A DNA stretch of 64,000 bases, taken from positions 5,084,001-5,148,000 of the forward strand of contig JBLDXI010000009.1 in assembly GCA_047495785.1 (NCBI GenBank). The letters are read 5' to 3'. A program made the position numbers and the translations under genes. Source of the DNA: Lepidodermella squamata (Eukaryota > Gastrotricha). Position 1 is the stretch's first letter. Each line of letters starts with the position of its first letter. The notes below the pieces were generated by a model. The model made no database searches and was not told the origin of the DNA. It saw only the letters and a program-made list of their open reading frames with translations. Below are positions 23,833 through 36,680 of the stretch, in pieces.

Positions 23833-26800
23833 ATGCCAACTCTTAATATGAACGGTGAGTTTATACTGCACGACATTTAATCATTATTTTACTGCTTCTC
23901 TTTAAAGACGTTGAAATGAAACCACACGAGGTCCAGTGGCTTTTCAGCCAAATGAAAGGACCCGTTGACGAGGAGGTGACAGATGGTTGGTTTGATTTCC
24001 ACTTTGATATCATTGGTCAACTTATATTTTTCATGTAGCCGATATCATATCCTGCGTCGAATTTAACACTGATGGCAGTCTTCTTGCAGCTGGAGACAAG
24101 GGTGGAAGAATCGTGATATTTCGGGAGGCTCCATCTAAGCAGAGTCAATTTATCGACTATGCTGTTTACAGCACATTCCAATCTCACGAGCCAGAGTTTG
24201 ATTATTTAAAATCAGTTGAAATTGAGGAGAAAATCAACCGCATTCGCTGGCTTCATCGTTGTAATCAGAATCACTTCCTGCTGTCGACAAACGACAAAAC
24301 AGTGAAGTTGTGGCGCATTTGCGAACGAACGAAACGCATCGAAGGCGGTAATTTAATTCGCGACGCAACTTCCCTCGATAATACCAATGTCTTCTCAACC
24401 TCGCCCGCCAATCGCCTCGGTGGCGGTGGCGTTACTAACGGCCAGAACCCCTATATACGCGGCGGCCCGGGCGCGCCTCGAGTGAAAAGGCTTCAAGTGC
24501 CACGCTACGTTGGTACGGATCTCGTTGTTGAAGCGAGCCCGAAGCGGGTGTTCGCCAACGCCCACCAGTGGCACATCAACTCGATCAGCGTGAACAGCGA
24601 CCAGCAGCTGTTCTTGTCGGCTGATGATCTGCGAATCAACGTGTGGCACTTTGAGCAGACCACCGAGTCGTTCAACATTGTCGACATCAAGCCGGCGAAC
24701 ATGGAAGAACTTTCAGAAGTCATCACATCGTCCGAGTTTCATCCACGCGATTGCAACCTATTCATTTACTCATCTTCGAAAGGTTTGTAATCGAACATCT
24801 AGATTTGCATCAGAAAGATTCGGAATCAAACTAGCTGCACTGCACCATGCTTTGATAGCTAAAGTGGAGAACAATTGAAGGGAATGTACCGTAAATACCA
24901 GAATATGAGACATGTCAGAACCTGAATAGAACACAGGCTAGAGATTTGAAAAATTATAGAACCGAAACAGAAGGCTGATCTCTGTTATACAAATCCCATG
25001 CAAGTGTTTACGGTGATGATGTAAAATCGAGATTCTCTTCAATTTATTGACGATAAATGTTAATTGATCCGGATTTACGATACAGATGGCTCGTTAGCTA
25101 GGTAAACAATTAAATATGGGCATTTCTATGATTTTCTTAGGTTATCGGAATACAAGACATTAAAATGGTATCTTCATGGTCTCTTATTGTGCAGATTTAT
25201 TGAAACTAATGTGAAACCGTACGGCGGGGTAACTATAAATGGGGAAACCTCTGAACAGCCCTAATCAACTAAATTTTGAATTTTTTCAAGTGCCAGTATT
25301 CGCCAATATTTTTATCATATTTCACGAAAAACTAGTTGAATAATGCGTTGAATGATGGGGAATCGTTTGGGGCTAAATTCCTTTAGATACTCAAACATTT
25401 ATGTATAAAAATTGGCTCGGGTGTTTTCTTGCTTTCGCTCTGAACTCGAAGAGAAAAAAATCAGATGATGTGATATAGCCGAAAACATCTCCTGGAAATC
25501 AGGTGAAAAACGGGGCTTTATTAATTAATTTCCATGAGAATTCGCAAATTAATTGGCTAAGGTTAGCCAAACACGTTTATTACTGCCGATGTTGGGTAAA
25601 AATGCAAGAAAATGATAAACCGAACTGCCCATTTCTGGTTCAAATTTGTGATTTTTTAATTAATAGCATTCCAAAGACAAGGGTTTTGTCATAAGTTACT
25701 CGTTACTGTATTACAATATGCTAATTTTTAATTTTTCAAATTTTTTGCTGATTTCAGGTATCGTACGGCTGTGCGACATGCGCTCTTCGGCGCTGTGCGA
25801 CCGCGAGGCGAAGGTGTTCGAGATGCCGGCGGACCCGGCGACGAAGACGTTCTTCTCCGACATAATCAACAGTATATCAGACGCGCGATTCTCGCACTCG
25901 GGCCGGCTGATGGCGACGCGCGACTACATGTCCGTCAAGGTGTGGGACCTGGCGATGGAGCGGCAGCCGGTCGAGATCTACTCGGTGCACGACTACCTCA
26001 GGCCGAAGCTGTGCGTGCTCTACGAGAACGACTGCATCTTCGACAAGTTCGAGGTGTCGTGGACCTACGACGACCGCTGCCTCGCCTCCGGCACCTATCA
26101 TAATTCTTTCAAGGTCATGCAACGCGACGAAGGTACATTCAATTCACATATTTTCTTTGAATACTAGATGCTCGGTCGCATATTACCAACATTTTGCTAG
26201 GGGCTTTGGGTGAAAAATTGAATTGATCGAGTTTTGGATTGGACAGCAATCAAACTTTTGGAATTTGCTCTAAATTTATCTAGTAATGCGAGTCCAGTGA
26301 AAAAATTGCGAAGCTGTAGCGATTACGCATAATTAATTATTGATTTTCTTGAAAGTCCGCGGGGTCCTCAAAGTCCCTAAAAAACCACTAGAAGTAGAAT
26401 AATTGCTTTTTTTAAATGTAACTTCCGGTTAGCTTGTTTCATTAATTAGTGAATTGATTAATGGAAAGTGTGCGTTTAACTGAATAATCATTAATATTAG
26501 AAAATGAAATCACCGGATAGTTTCTAAGTCAAAATTTCGAAACTTGAGCCCGATTTACATTTCGTAAGTCTTAAAATTCCGAGTTAGCCTCGATTTATCT
26601 TATTAGTCAAGTTGAGTTGATGAAATAATACCAAGAATGGAGTTTTGCTCATGTAATATAACATCGAAGCGTGCTCTGATTGGCATAACATCTGTTATGA
26701 ACGCGATCTATATCGCCCGAGTCAGAACTCAAGCTGTTTCTCAATTGCCCAGAGGCAGCGATCTCAGTGGGCTATCATATTAGGATTAATACTCAGATCG

Positions 26801-27912
26801 CACTAGAACCATGCTACTTGCTTATAACGAACTTCTGAATCATATCATTTGCACTTTGAAAAATGTTATCTCTTGGCAATGAAAACTGTGTAAGATACAT
26901 TTTCAACTTCATTGAGGGTACCAAGTTATGTGCTACTGTCAAATTCATATTCTATTCATAGATAACCGCAAAATCCGAATTAGAAGGCAGAGGCTAAATA
27001 GAGGGCCGAATGATAAGGCATGTAGCTATAAGATATACATGGTGACCTGTATTTTCTTGAGCAAAAAACGAGTATAAATAATAGCCCGTAAGATTGTTTA
27101 CTCAAGCTCACACTCAAAAGGCGATTTGTAGTAGTGGCTCAAACTGCTCTTTTACCAATGACTGTTTTTCATTAACCCGGTGCTCTCTTGCAATACACAA
27201 TGCCTTTCTGCACGAAATTTATGTAAGCATCTCAATTTGGATTTTTCAAAATTAATGAAAAATCTTAAGTAATTTGCAATTCTACGTATCGGCTTACTAA
27301 TTATTCATAATTCGTCTCCGCCATGATTTTCTTCTTCAAAATTTTCAACTATCCGAAGGAGAAAATTCGTGGACATTCACATTTTTTATCAAATTAGATT
27401 TTCTAATGCTTTTATATCTCAAAATGAGGCGATTGTTGAGAGACTTAGCAATTAATCGCATTTTATCCCTTTTCGGACTATTCCAAAATGCTTGAGCAAC
27501 CTAAAATATATTTTTTCAACTTGCATTTTCACGAATTGTCGTTTTTCCAGGCCTATTGCGGACCATGATGGGCAACCACCTGGGCGCGGGCGCCGGTGGG
27601 CAAAACGCGTCGCCTAACGCGAGTGCCCAGCCGAGCCCACAGGCGCAGGTCGGCGGAGCGCAGCCGTCGCCGCTGCGGCTATCGACGCGCGACTTCCAGG
27701 TGTTCGAGGCGACGCGGGACTCGAGCCGCACGGGCGTGCCTATGAAGCCGAAGAAGATCGTGCCGACGGGCAAGAAGGCGAAGAAGGACGAGGTGAGCGT
27801 CGACGACGTGGATATAACGCGCAAAATTCTGCACACGTCGTGCCACCCGAACGATAATATACTAGCCATCGTCGCGACCAACAACCTCTACATCTACCAG
27901 GCCCAGCACTAG
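23833..27912 (+). CDS. sur-6/PPP2R2: PP2A regulatory subunit B (B55, WD40 repeat)
   Basis: Five exons: 23833-23854, 23908-23985, 24039-24782, 25758-26132 and 27551-27912, about 526 residues. It follows B55 from end to end: [121 protein letters not shown] and a C-terminal NNLYIYQ. B55 is the substrate-selecting beta-propeller of the PP2A holoenzyme. It is about 80 residues longer than the human protein because of two Gly/Pro/Ser/Gln-rich insertions, near residues 145-180 and 408-455, both in loops between blades. Exons 4 and 5 are strikingly GC-rich and are separated by AT-rich introns of 975 and 1418 bases in which I recognise nothing else. Confidence 0.95.
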
Positions 27913-29824
27913 GAGGCGGGATGAACTGGGACGGCGGGATGATTCGCCTGCTCGATTCGAGAAGATGGAAAAAATGAAATAAAATATTATTATTACTATA
28001 ACGAACTAGCCTATATATAAAATAACTACACCAACACGCAAAAACTGAATTTGAATGATAATTATGAAAAATTGTGAAACGTGACGTTATATTGCTTCAA
28101 TCGTATATATGGGGTGAATGGAATAAATCTACGCTGCAATATACTAATCTGTTTTTCATGTTGTTTCGATGATGATGATGCAAGCCCTGCGTTTCTCTTC
28201 GGCTACTTCTATTATTACTACTAATACTACTTCTTGCTATTTCGGAAAATGTCGTTTCTGTGTTTCACGCTCACTTGGGCCTCAAAACTTGCAATTTCGA
28301 ATGAAATTTGAAGACTTAAAATTGAAAGATGAATTTTCGAAAATTCCTCCTTAATTCAGCTTTCAGCTAATTTTTTTCAAAAATTTGATTTCATTTGATT
28401 TGGAGTTTTGAGTGGCCTGAACCCGGTGTTTCCGTCTCGCTGTTTATTTTTCGTTGCCCAGCAGTTAATGAGCACACTTGCCATTACAGAAGACGGAAAT
28501 CACAAATAAAAATCGTTGCTGACTTTATTCATTTTTCTTATTCCTCTTCATTTTTCTCTCGTATCTTGCTAAAATAACTGTACACACGATGAGGCTGCTG
28601 TCACGCGTTCTTCTATTGCTTGCATGGCCCAAATCATTACTCTATATACCTATACTTATAGTCCGGTGTCGATTCTTCGACTAGAAAAAAATGATCAACT
28701 TGTTGTCATTCACAAACGCACAATTGCTTGAAAAAATTGACAATTCCGTCTTTTTAACTCTGTAATAAGGGCTCACGATGTAAGTCGGTATAAAATTTGG
28801 TATTTTTGTTATCATCGCGTAATCAGCTGATTATTTTTGCTAGTGGAGGTCAGCTTTAAATGTACAGTCTTGATACTACGATATGGCTATTCTTTCTGCT
28901 TATTATTAATTCCCGCTTATGTTCGGTGTCTCAAAAATTTGATTGAATTTAGGCCTAAATTCAGCTCATTTTTCGTCAATTTTTGAGCTATCTTGTCAAT
29001 TGCTATTAATTAAACAGGCTCGGTTTTTATAGCGACTAAAACAATTATCTTGTCAAAGAGCCTCGATATATCCTAATGATTGCTTGGTGCCACAATAACG
29101 GCGTATTTTTAAAAATCGAATTTTTTCATACTCGGTTATATGTGACGAAGAAATTAAGGTGGCTAAAAACAATTAGACGTGTGAGTCGGAAAAAGGTTTT
29201 AATTAATTATTATCATTTAGGCCGAACGTGCGTGTTTTTCTTCTCCAATATTTTTCATGTGATAAGTAACTTACTTATATATATATATATTCTCTTGGCC
29301 GAAGTTGATGAATTAATGTCTCTCCCTCTCTTTCTCTCTCGTTGATGATTCTAGATTGAACGATGTAGCTTCGAATTATCTCTATCGTCTCCTTCTCTCT
29401 CTCTCTCTCTCTTCATCTGTGTTTTCATTCACTATATGATATGCTGTATAATTCGTTATCCTCGTTTTCTCAGTGTGTTCTGTTTTTGGGCCGATCGAAA
29501 AACGTCTGAATATATTATTATTATCTATATAGGTAACAAATACAACAACTTCAACATTTCAATCAATCGCAATGGATTCAAATAAAAAATGAAATTTCCA
29601 CTAAATTCGGCAAGCTAAACTTGCCTTTTTAGATTTTCCATGAAACCGTTTGAAAAATCACCGAAATTTGAAAAAAATTGGAAAATTTTTTCCCACAATT
29701 TCATTTTCAAAAAAATTCCGAATTTTCAAAACTGGCATAAAATTAAATTTTTCTGATTTCTCTATCTAAATATTTTTCCTGAATTTTTTTAGATTTTTGT
29801 TGATTTAATTGTGATTATCGAAAA
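27913..29824. other. Intergenic with simple repeats
   Basis: About 1.9 kb with no recognised gene. It contains a TA run near 29276-29291 and TC-rich microsatellite tracts near 29322-29342 and 29390-29412, in the upstream region of BAP31. A GAATTTTTTTAG acceptor-like site near 29782-29791 precedes the BAP31 start. Confidence 0.5.
27978..27983 (+). promoter_or_regulatory. Poly(A) signal of the B55 gene
   Basis: AATAAA lies 66 bases after the stop codon. Confidence 0.5.
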
Positions 29825-31398
29825 ATGACTGCCTCAGCCCTTATGTCGTTGGCGTTCTACGCCCTAGTCGTCGAGTCGATGATTATCATCCTACTCATCA
29901 TCCCGCTCATCTCGCCCGCCATGTGGTCGCGCCTCTTCGCGTCTAACTTCTGCAAAATGATCCAAAAACGCGGCCGCGTTCCATTCTACGTCGCGCTGCT
30001 CTTCATGGGCGTCATTTTCTACGACGCCTCGCGAGTCGAACGCGAATCACGCGAGGCTAAGGCGATTGCTGGCCCGGATTCGAACCATCACAACGTCGAG
30101 CACTTGAACGCGCGGCTGTTCCGTGCCCAGCGTGATTTGTACATTGCTGGTTTCGGCCTGTTCTTCGTTTTCGTCATCTACCGCCTCGTTAAAATGGTGT
30201 CGGAAATCGCTCGCCTCGACGCCTCGTGCACGGCCGCTCTTCGGCAAGCTGAATCTGCCAGGTAATGATCTCTTGCTGCTTTTTGAAGTTTTCATTAATT
30301 TTTGAAATATTTCTTTATTCGCTTATTTTGTAATATTTCAACCAATTATTTGGGAAACTTGATCTGAAGTCTTGAGAAAATTTTGAAAACTGAGAAAATT
30401 AAGAGAAGTCCGAGGATGAATATTCTTAAGATTCAATTTGAGGAAGGAATTTTGAAAATTGAGTGACTTCAGCAAATTTTTCGTTCGAACTGCGAAAGCA
30501 AATTATTTACACTATATGGGTCCAGAACCAAATTTTCCGAATGTTCTATTATACGCTGATTTATTTTAAAATTGGCAGAACAACGAGGTGAGTTGAAATT
30601 AGGGGATATGGAATATTTATCCTCAGATATATCAATCTACCCTATTCATCCCAATTCTTGAATTTGTTCGAACCTTCTCGATTATTCCTCGTTGTAATTT
30701 TTTGGGACTTCGCACTAGTAAATTGGCTAAGAAATCGAACACACAGGCCCACGAATTAATATTTTGTGCCAGTAAGGACGCTTTTTTACAGCTAATTTAG
30801 CTAATTTGATGCTAATATTTGTCTGCGTAATTGCTGTTTTGCGCGTTGGATGCATTATTGAAAAATGTATTTCAAAAGTTAAGAGAAAAATATTCATTGG
30901 AAATCCACGACGTGAAGATGGGAAAGAAAGAAGAAGAAAGAAAATGTGAAGATCGCTGATGAAATTTGAAAGAGGTGCGATACAATCTTGGTTTCTTGCT
31001 TAATCCCGGAATCCCGGCTTCATTTTAATTTTCGATTGATCATAAAAATTCGATCGGTAGCATCTCTTCATATTTCACTTTGGCTGAAAGTTCTTGGCTG
31101 AATTATTATAAAATAATAGAATTTGAAACTCTTTTTTAAAAATGACTAATTGATGTAATTTTCAATTTTTTACAGCCAAGCTGCTCAAGCCATGTTGAGC
31201 GGTGACTCGAAATCGAAATCATCGTCCAACGACGGCGACGCAAAGGCTGAACTGGAGAAGGCGAAGAAGGAGAACGATCGCCTGCGCAAGGATCTCGAGG
31301 CGATGCGCAGCCAAGCTGAGGGCGTCTCCCGTGAATTCGACCGCCTCGCCGACGAGAAGCAAAAGTCCGCGAACAAGGGCTCTAAGAAGGCCGAATAA
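29825..31398 (+). CDS. BCAP31: BAP31-like ER membrane protein
   Basis: Two exons, 29825-30261 and 31176-31398, about 219 residues. Three transmembrane segments lie at roughly residues 7-29, 44-61 and 104-122, followed by a charged coiled-coil (AELEKAKKENDRLRKDLEAMRSQ) and a C-terminal KKAE, a KKxx-type ER retrieval signal. This is the layout of BAP31, an ER cargo-sorting and quality-control chaperone linked to apoptosis signalling. Human BAP31 is 246 residues; the cytosolic tail is shorter here. The 914-base intron holds nothing recognisable. A poly(A) signal is at 31791-31796, about 150 bases before the convergent MDH1B stop codon. Confidence 0.93.
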
Positions 31399-31790
31399 AC
31401 GGGCGTGGAAAAGGAACAAAAATTGGAAAATTCTGTGTCTCCGAATTCTTTTTCACACTCATGACCTCTTGCTTTGAAATAACACAAAATCATATAATAT
31501 GATTATCGAACTTCGTAACTGAAGTTGTGAAAACCTTGAGAGTATGATATAATATAGATAGATGGTAATGTTATATTTGATAAATAGCTGTGAAAGTAGT
31601 TGCTGGGTGCTTTTCTCGCAACATTTATTCCTGAAAGCTGATGCCATTTGTACGTTGTCGAGATGGTTGAACAGACAAAAAATGATATCGCTGACTAAAT
31701 TGCCCGGCTTATGATTTTTCTATAATATTATAACTGTATATGACATAAACTGCTTGTGTGCACTTATTATCCCGGTTTTGGACAGATCCA

Positions 31791-31796
31791 AATAAA
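31791..31796 (+). promoter_or_regulatory. Poly(A) signal of the BAP31 gene
   Basis: AATAAA in the 545-base spacer between the convergent BAP31 and MDH1B genes, in which nothing else was recognised. Confidence 0.5.
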
Positions 31797-31942
31797 TTTT
31801 CAACTTGAACATTTTGGTAAATTGTTTTTTTTCTGAGAGAAATAATTCAAGAGACAAGAAAACTCCAGCACTTTCGGTTTATTCATTCGCTTTCGAGTAT
31901 TCAGAAAATAATTTTCACGTTGGTGTCAAAAATAATTCAATC

Positions 31943-34043
31943 TCATGCTGCTTCTTCGGGAGCACTTTCCCCATCCAGCTGTCCAGCCATCGCCGCCGCG
32001 ACTCCGCCCTCGTCATTCGCCAGCATCGCATCGTCTGGAATAATCGAGTCATCGACTGATTGCATGATCTCCTTACCAGCTTCCCCGACAACCTCACCAA
32101 CAGAGTCGTTCAGCGTCGCCGCTTCATCCAACGCATTCGGATCTTCGACAACAGGCAATTTCGCCTGGGGTACGACGAACATCTCAGCTGGTGGGGTCAA
32201 GTCTTCGGCGATGATGTAGCCATTCCCGGGAAGGTCATCACGGCCACTGAAGCGAATCGGGATGCTTTTAAAAGCGGTTGAGACAACTAAAGGCTTGGGG
32301 GATTCGATGACAGGCGGTGGGGCTTGGACGACCACGGGCGGCGGTTCGTCAGTACTACCAGAATTGTTTACTTGAACAGGGTTGGGAGGAGGTGGCGGAA
32401 CGGGGTTTGCTACATGAGGTGGCAACGCCATCTTGCAAGCTCCAACGGAATAAACCAAACTCCTCCTGTAGTTCTCGACTTCCCATCTCGGGTGTTTTTC
32501 CGCACCGCCGAACCAGCCTCGCAGGAAATCGACCGTAGCTGAGGAAAGGGCTGAGGTCTTACCAGCAGCGACTAAATACCTCGCTGAAACCGAGTCGTTA
32601 ATTCCGGCAATGAATTTCTTCTCATGCATCATAAGATCCATCACAGGTCGGGTGAAAGGGACAGGGCCTTCAATAGCACCCTTATGCTCGGCTACTGTAG
32701 CTTGAGATAGGTCTGTGTAGTAAGTCCACGGGAATGCAGTTGTTTGCTGCTCAGTATCCGGCCGGCTCCATACTACCAAGTTGGAAATGCAAGAAGTGGT
32801 AACTTGGAGCTGTTTTGCAACTAATGATTTCGCAGCATTTTCCAAGGGCGTGGTTAGGCATAAGACTTTCGCTGGATCAACGTTGAACTGCGCGCTTCTA
32901 ACAGTTTCGTAGTCCAGAGCGGCAAGGTCTACATTAGCATCATCACTCAATGTTGAAATCACGCCGGTGATAAATTTCGACGCGGCAGTGAATAATGCCT
33001 TGTTCATGCATTCAACGCTGCTTGTTACGAATAAGATTCTAACACTTGTATCAGGTTTAAGGAAGGTGTTTGCAGTTTCAGAAGTTGGGGGCTTGTTGGC
33101 AGCTAGAGTCATTTCTAAATCACGACCTAATCCGCGGAACGACTCTAGCGCTGTTTCGCTATTGCAATTGTCGTCTACAACAATGATGATTAACTTCGCT
33201 CCGATAGAAGCTGTGATACCGTTGCCACCACAGTTGATCACGCGGCGAACTGAATCACAAGCCATATCTTCAATGTTGCTCTGAATCGTTTCAAGGAGAC
33301 TCATTTGTTCAACATAGCTTGATGAATCTCCTACGAGTGACTCGACAGATGAATTTCCACCCTGTTGCAAGCCAGTAAAGTCAACCATGTCATTGCTTGG
33401 TCGAGATGGAGGCGGCAATGTCCATGGTGCAGCAGCTAGCCTAAGCTCGACATCATCGTATGGAAGAACACCTCCTTGCGCGATTCGGCATGTTATCATT
33501 TGAGCCGATTCAACCGTTGCATTCCAGAGGGTGATGACAGTCGGGTTCTGACGAGCATCCCAGTCAGCTTCTTCTGAATCCTTAACATTTGTCCAGTTTT
33601 GGTTCTCCCCAGCAACTCGCAGCACAAAATTAGTTGGTTGATTGCCGCGAACGCCGTAGTAGGTTCTGCAAAATTCTTGGAAGTCATTTGAGTCCCCTAT
33701 GAGAGCAGCCTTGCCTCCACGAGAAACTAATTCACGCCACACTATGGGTCCCTTGTTCTCTCGGCTGCGCCGCCAGCCAAACTTGTTACAAGTGTTTTGC
33801 AGCCATTGCTAGGAGAAAAAATAATATTTAACCTCTAAAATTCCCATTTTTCTTAATTTACCTCCCACTCTGTTGGTTGCACAAATATCTTGTGCACTTC
33901 GAATGTTGGTAAGTTTGCCTTCAGTTGATCAGCAAGCAATTCACAGCGCGGGAAGTAAGGGTCATTGGCCGGCCCTAAAGATTATGCCATGAATAGGAAA
34001 AACTTGAACAAGAACTGTTACCTGCCACAACAATTTTCGCCAT
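31943..34043 (-). CDS. MDH1B: Malate dehydrogenase 1B-like protein (pseudoenzyme candidate)
   Basis: Three exons: 34043-34022, 33974-33862 and 33808-31943, about 666 residues. The first 80 residues match MDH1B closely: MAKIVVAG, 'PYFPRCELLADQLKANLP', EVHKI, and IVWRELVSRGGKAALIG. The central part follows the family more loosely, including TSCISNLVVWS, PFTRPVMDL and KFIAGIN. The family derives from NAD-malate dehydrogenase, but no GxGxxG dinucleotide motif or classic catalytic arginine/histidine set is evident, so enzymatic activity is doubtful. Vertebrate MDH1B is expressed with cilia and sperm flagella. The C-terminal 170 residues are a Pro-, Val- and acid-rich tail; human MDH1B has only about 518 residues. 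The gene is convergent with BAP31. Confidence 0.85.
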
Positions 34044-34979
34044 GTTTATTCAAGGTCGTCAGTGCTCTTAAACTGAGAGGAAACTCGGTGTTAGTGTAAC
34101 CCTTAGGCAGCGATAACCCGTGCGACCTTGGTTGCTATGACAACGTTATATAATTATTATTAGAAAATAAATTTAAATTGCTAATAAGGGAAAATGCTGA
34201 TGTTTAAAATATTGTTTGTGAAAATCCAGTTTTGAAATTTTGCGCGGTATTTTTTGTTCCACCGCTAAACCAAAAGTTAGCCCGTTTGCAATCTCTTTCC
34301 CTTGTACCCAGGCTGCTCTACCTTGTCATAACTGTTCATAATTCGAATTAGCGCTTGCAACATCTTTGCCTGCACCGCAATTGACACTAAGAAGCGTAAA
34401 TTAGTCGATTGGAATGGTTATATTATCAGATTCTCAGTTTTTATGATGCGGATGGTGAATTGTGACCAAAGAGGTTGACTCGCGGCATGGCGTCGCCAGA
34501 TGGCTTCGCAGCAGTGTAGGCTGTGGGAGACGGGACCCATTTCTGAATTGTAGGCTCCTGAGTCATGAGTCCTTGTATTGGCATTTTAGTTGGTTGTCGG
34601 GCCAAAGGTTTTTGTAAGACAAAAATGGGACATGCCTGTGCTTTTCTACGGCAGAATGTTATTCTCTCAGTTTGGCATTAGAGACCCGTTCATTTTTGAC
34701 AATTATATGGGTATGAAAACGAGACCGCTTCAGAAAATTCTAATTGACAATGATGATAATGTCCAATGTATCCAGTTCATTGCTGGCTCATTGCTGGCTT
34801 CTTTACTGGCGAATTCTTGAACAGTCCCGTTTGGGTGGAATCGAAAGCTTATTGCTACCCACGGTCGGGACCTTGATATTGAGGGCCAATCCTGAATCCT
34901 GGCAATGATAACTATATAAAGCCGTGAAACATGTTAGCTGAAGAAAATCATTTCATTCGACACGTTCAATTGTATTTCA
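34044..34979. other. Intergenic, nothing recognised
   Basis: Divergent promoter region between MDH1B and the first Cdc25 copy. A 76-residue plus-strand frame at 34590-34820 has no recognisable features. Confidence 0.45.
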
Positions 34980-35868
34980 ATGGCACCCGATCTAGTCAAG
35001 CGCCAATTTTGCAGCGAGGTATTAGATGGCGTAAAATCAATTGGTAGCCTGTTGGTCAGTGGCGATTCTGTTTCGCCCATCAATCATTACGAACAGCCCA
35101 AACATCAGGTTAGCTTTTAAATCTCATTGGCTTCAAAACTTGTTCAAATAACTATGAAATTAAGTATCCGAGTATAATATGCGATTCCTTTTTAATCAGA
35201 TTGCCTCAAATTTTTAGGTACTCTTACCGAGCTCGCCAGCCAAGAGCTTAGCCGCTATTAAGCCTCAAGTTCTGATAGACCTATTCGACGGTAAATTCGA
35301 CGCGCTAATCGACGCTTTCGACATTGCTGACTGTCGTTACCCGTACGAATTCGAAGGTGGCCACATTCGCGGTGCGATCAACACCCCGTTGTTGTCCCAA
35401 CTTGAGTCGAATTTCCCCATCACAGGGTGTCTAAAGCAACATCGCCGGGTTTTGATCATCCACTGCGAATTCAGCAGTCAACGCGGCCCGGCTGCGCTTC
35501 GTTGGTTCCGCAACAAAGACCGCGATTTCAACCGCGAAAACTACCCGAAGCTGGACTACCCGGAGGTTTACCTGCTCCAAGGTGGCTACAAAGCGTTTGT
35601 CGAGCTATGCGCGGCGCTCGGCCGTTTCGGCTTGATTTCCAGCCCAGATTTGTCGATTGATCAGCCGAGCAGCTACTACGTGGCCATGCGTGACGGCGAT
35701 CACCGAGCCTGGCGGCGTAAAGTTGAGGAAGATCGATGCTATATCGCGGGGTTTTCACCCGAAAATTGCTTTCAATCGACCCCGCCAGGGAAAAAAAGTG
35801 GCCCAACAGATGCTGGCAAGCCGATTCGGCTTCATAATTGTCGCCTTGATCTGGTGACTGAGGCGTGA
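34980..35868 (+). CDS. Minimal Cdc25-type dual-specificity phosphatase, copy A
   Basis: Two exons, 34980-35108 and 35218-35868, about 259 residues. The rhodanese-like Cdc25 domain fills almost the whole of exon 2: DCRYPYEFEGGHIRGAIN, then the active-site loop HCEFSSQRGP with the catalytic Cys and Arg of CX5R, then LDYPEVYLLQGGYKAF. Cdc25 enzymes remove inhibitory phosphates from cyclin-dependent kinases. The large N-terminal regulatory region of animal Cdc25s is absent; only 43 residues come from exon 1. The loop Glu that directly precedes the Arg in most Cdc25s (CEFSSER) is Gln. The C-terminal tail has HRAWRRKVEEDR, a basic stretch like the CDK-docking tail. A poly(A) signal lies at 35970-35975. 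Two further copies lie downstream. Confidence 0.9.
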
Positions 35869-35969
35869 ATCGTGTGACATTTCCTTAATTTTTGTTTCCG
35901 TTTTGAAATCACATTAAAACTATTTTCTGCTACTGCCTTGTAGCCAACCGTATTCTGCATTCAATGATA

Positions 35970-35975
35970 AATAAA
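35970..35975 (+). promoter_or_regulatory. Poly(A) signal of Cdc25 copy A
   Basis: AATAAA about 100 bases after the stop codon. Confidence 0.45.
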
Positions 35976-36224
35976 CGATATTGTTGATACACAATGATTT
36001 GTTGGCGAAAATTCTCCGAGTGATTTAATGCGATTGTCAGCCGTTGAAACAGTGAAGATGACGCTGAATGATATCGCCGCTGGAAAATTTTACTATTTTG
36101 TGGTTAATTGTTCGTTTAATTGTTCGGAGAATTGGCTAATTGGTGGACAACCTGACAAGGCTGCATTCAATTTGGCTAAAATAGTTAAATAAATCAGGTA
36201 TTGAAAATTCATAAAGGAAATTGT

Positions 36225-36680
36225 CAACTGGGGTACTTTGAGCAGCTTTGGCTTTGGCATATCAAAATTCGGAGGATCACTCTAGGCGAAATAACGACTT
36301 TTAATGCGTTAAAGTCGACCTTAATAAGCGTTATCAAGCGTTAAAACGACTGTCTCTAACGCCCATTAACAGCTAACGGCCGTTATATTGCTTTGAGTAA
36401 TAGCCTGGATGAAGGGTAATCGGAAAATGACATTGGATTTCAATTTTGATTAGGCGGCTTCCGCTGAGCAGCCACGGAAGTTCTACAGAAAATAAAAAAA
36501 TCCACTATTTCACCATAACGTTACATGTTATTTCATGTCCCGAAATAGGTTATATTGATGTGCATAGTACACATCCAGACTGGCCTCTTCTTGGGGTACC
36601 CTACTCATGGAGTCTTCACTTTACTAACTCAGATTTTTGATATCTCAAAGTGACCACACTGCTCAAAGTCACCCCAGTTG
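36225..36680. mobile_element. Inverted-repeat element, probable MITE
   Basis: 36225-36266 and 36633-36680 are imperfect reverse complements; the outer ends share CAACTGGGG, then ACTTTGAGCAG, and the inner ends share TATCAAAA. The span of about 456 bases has no reading frame, as expected of a non-autonomous DNA element. No clear target-site duplication was seen. Confidence 0.45.

Noticed and set aside
11245-27912. TIP41-like and B55 genes in one window as a PP2A gene cluster
   Set aside because: They are on opposite strands with five unrelated genes between them; chance is the simpler view.
29270-29415. TA and TC repeats before BAP31 as a regulatory element
   Set aside because: Ordinary microsatellites; nothing supports a specific regulatory role.
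34590-34820. 76-residue frame between MDH1B and Cdc25 copy A
   Set aside because: No ATG context, domain or splice partner; likely chance.
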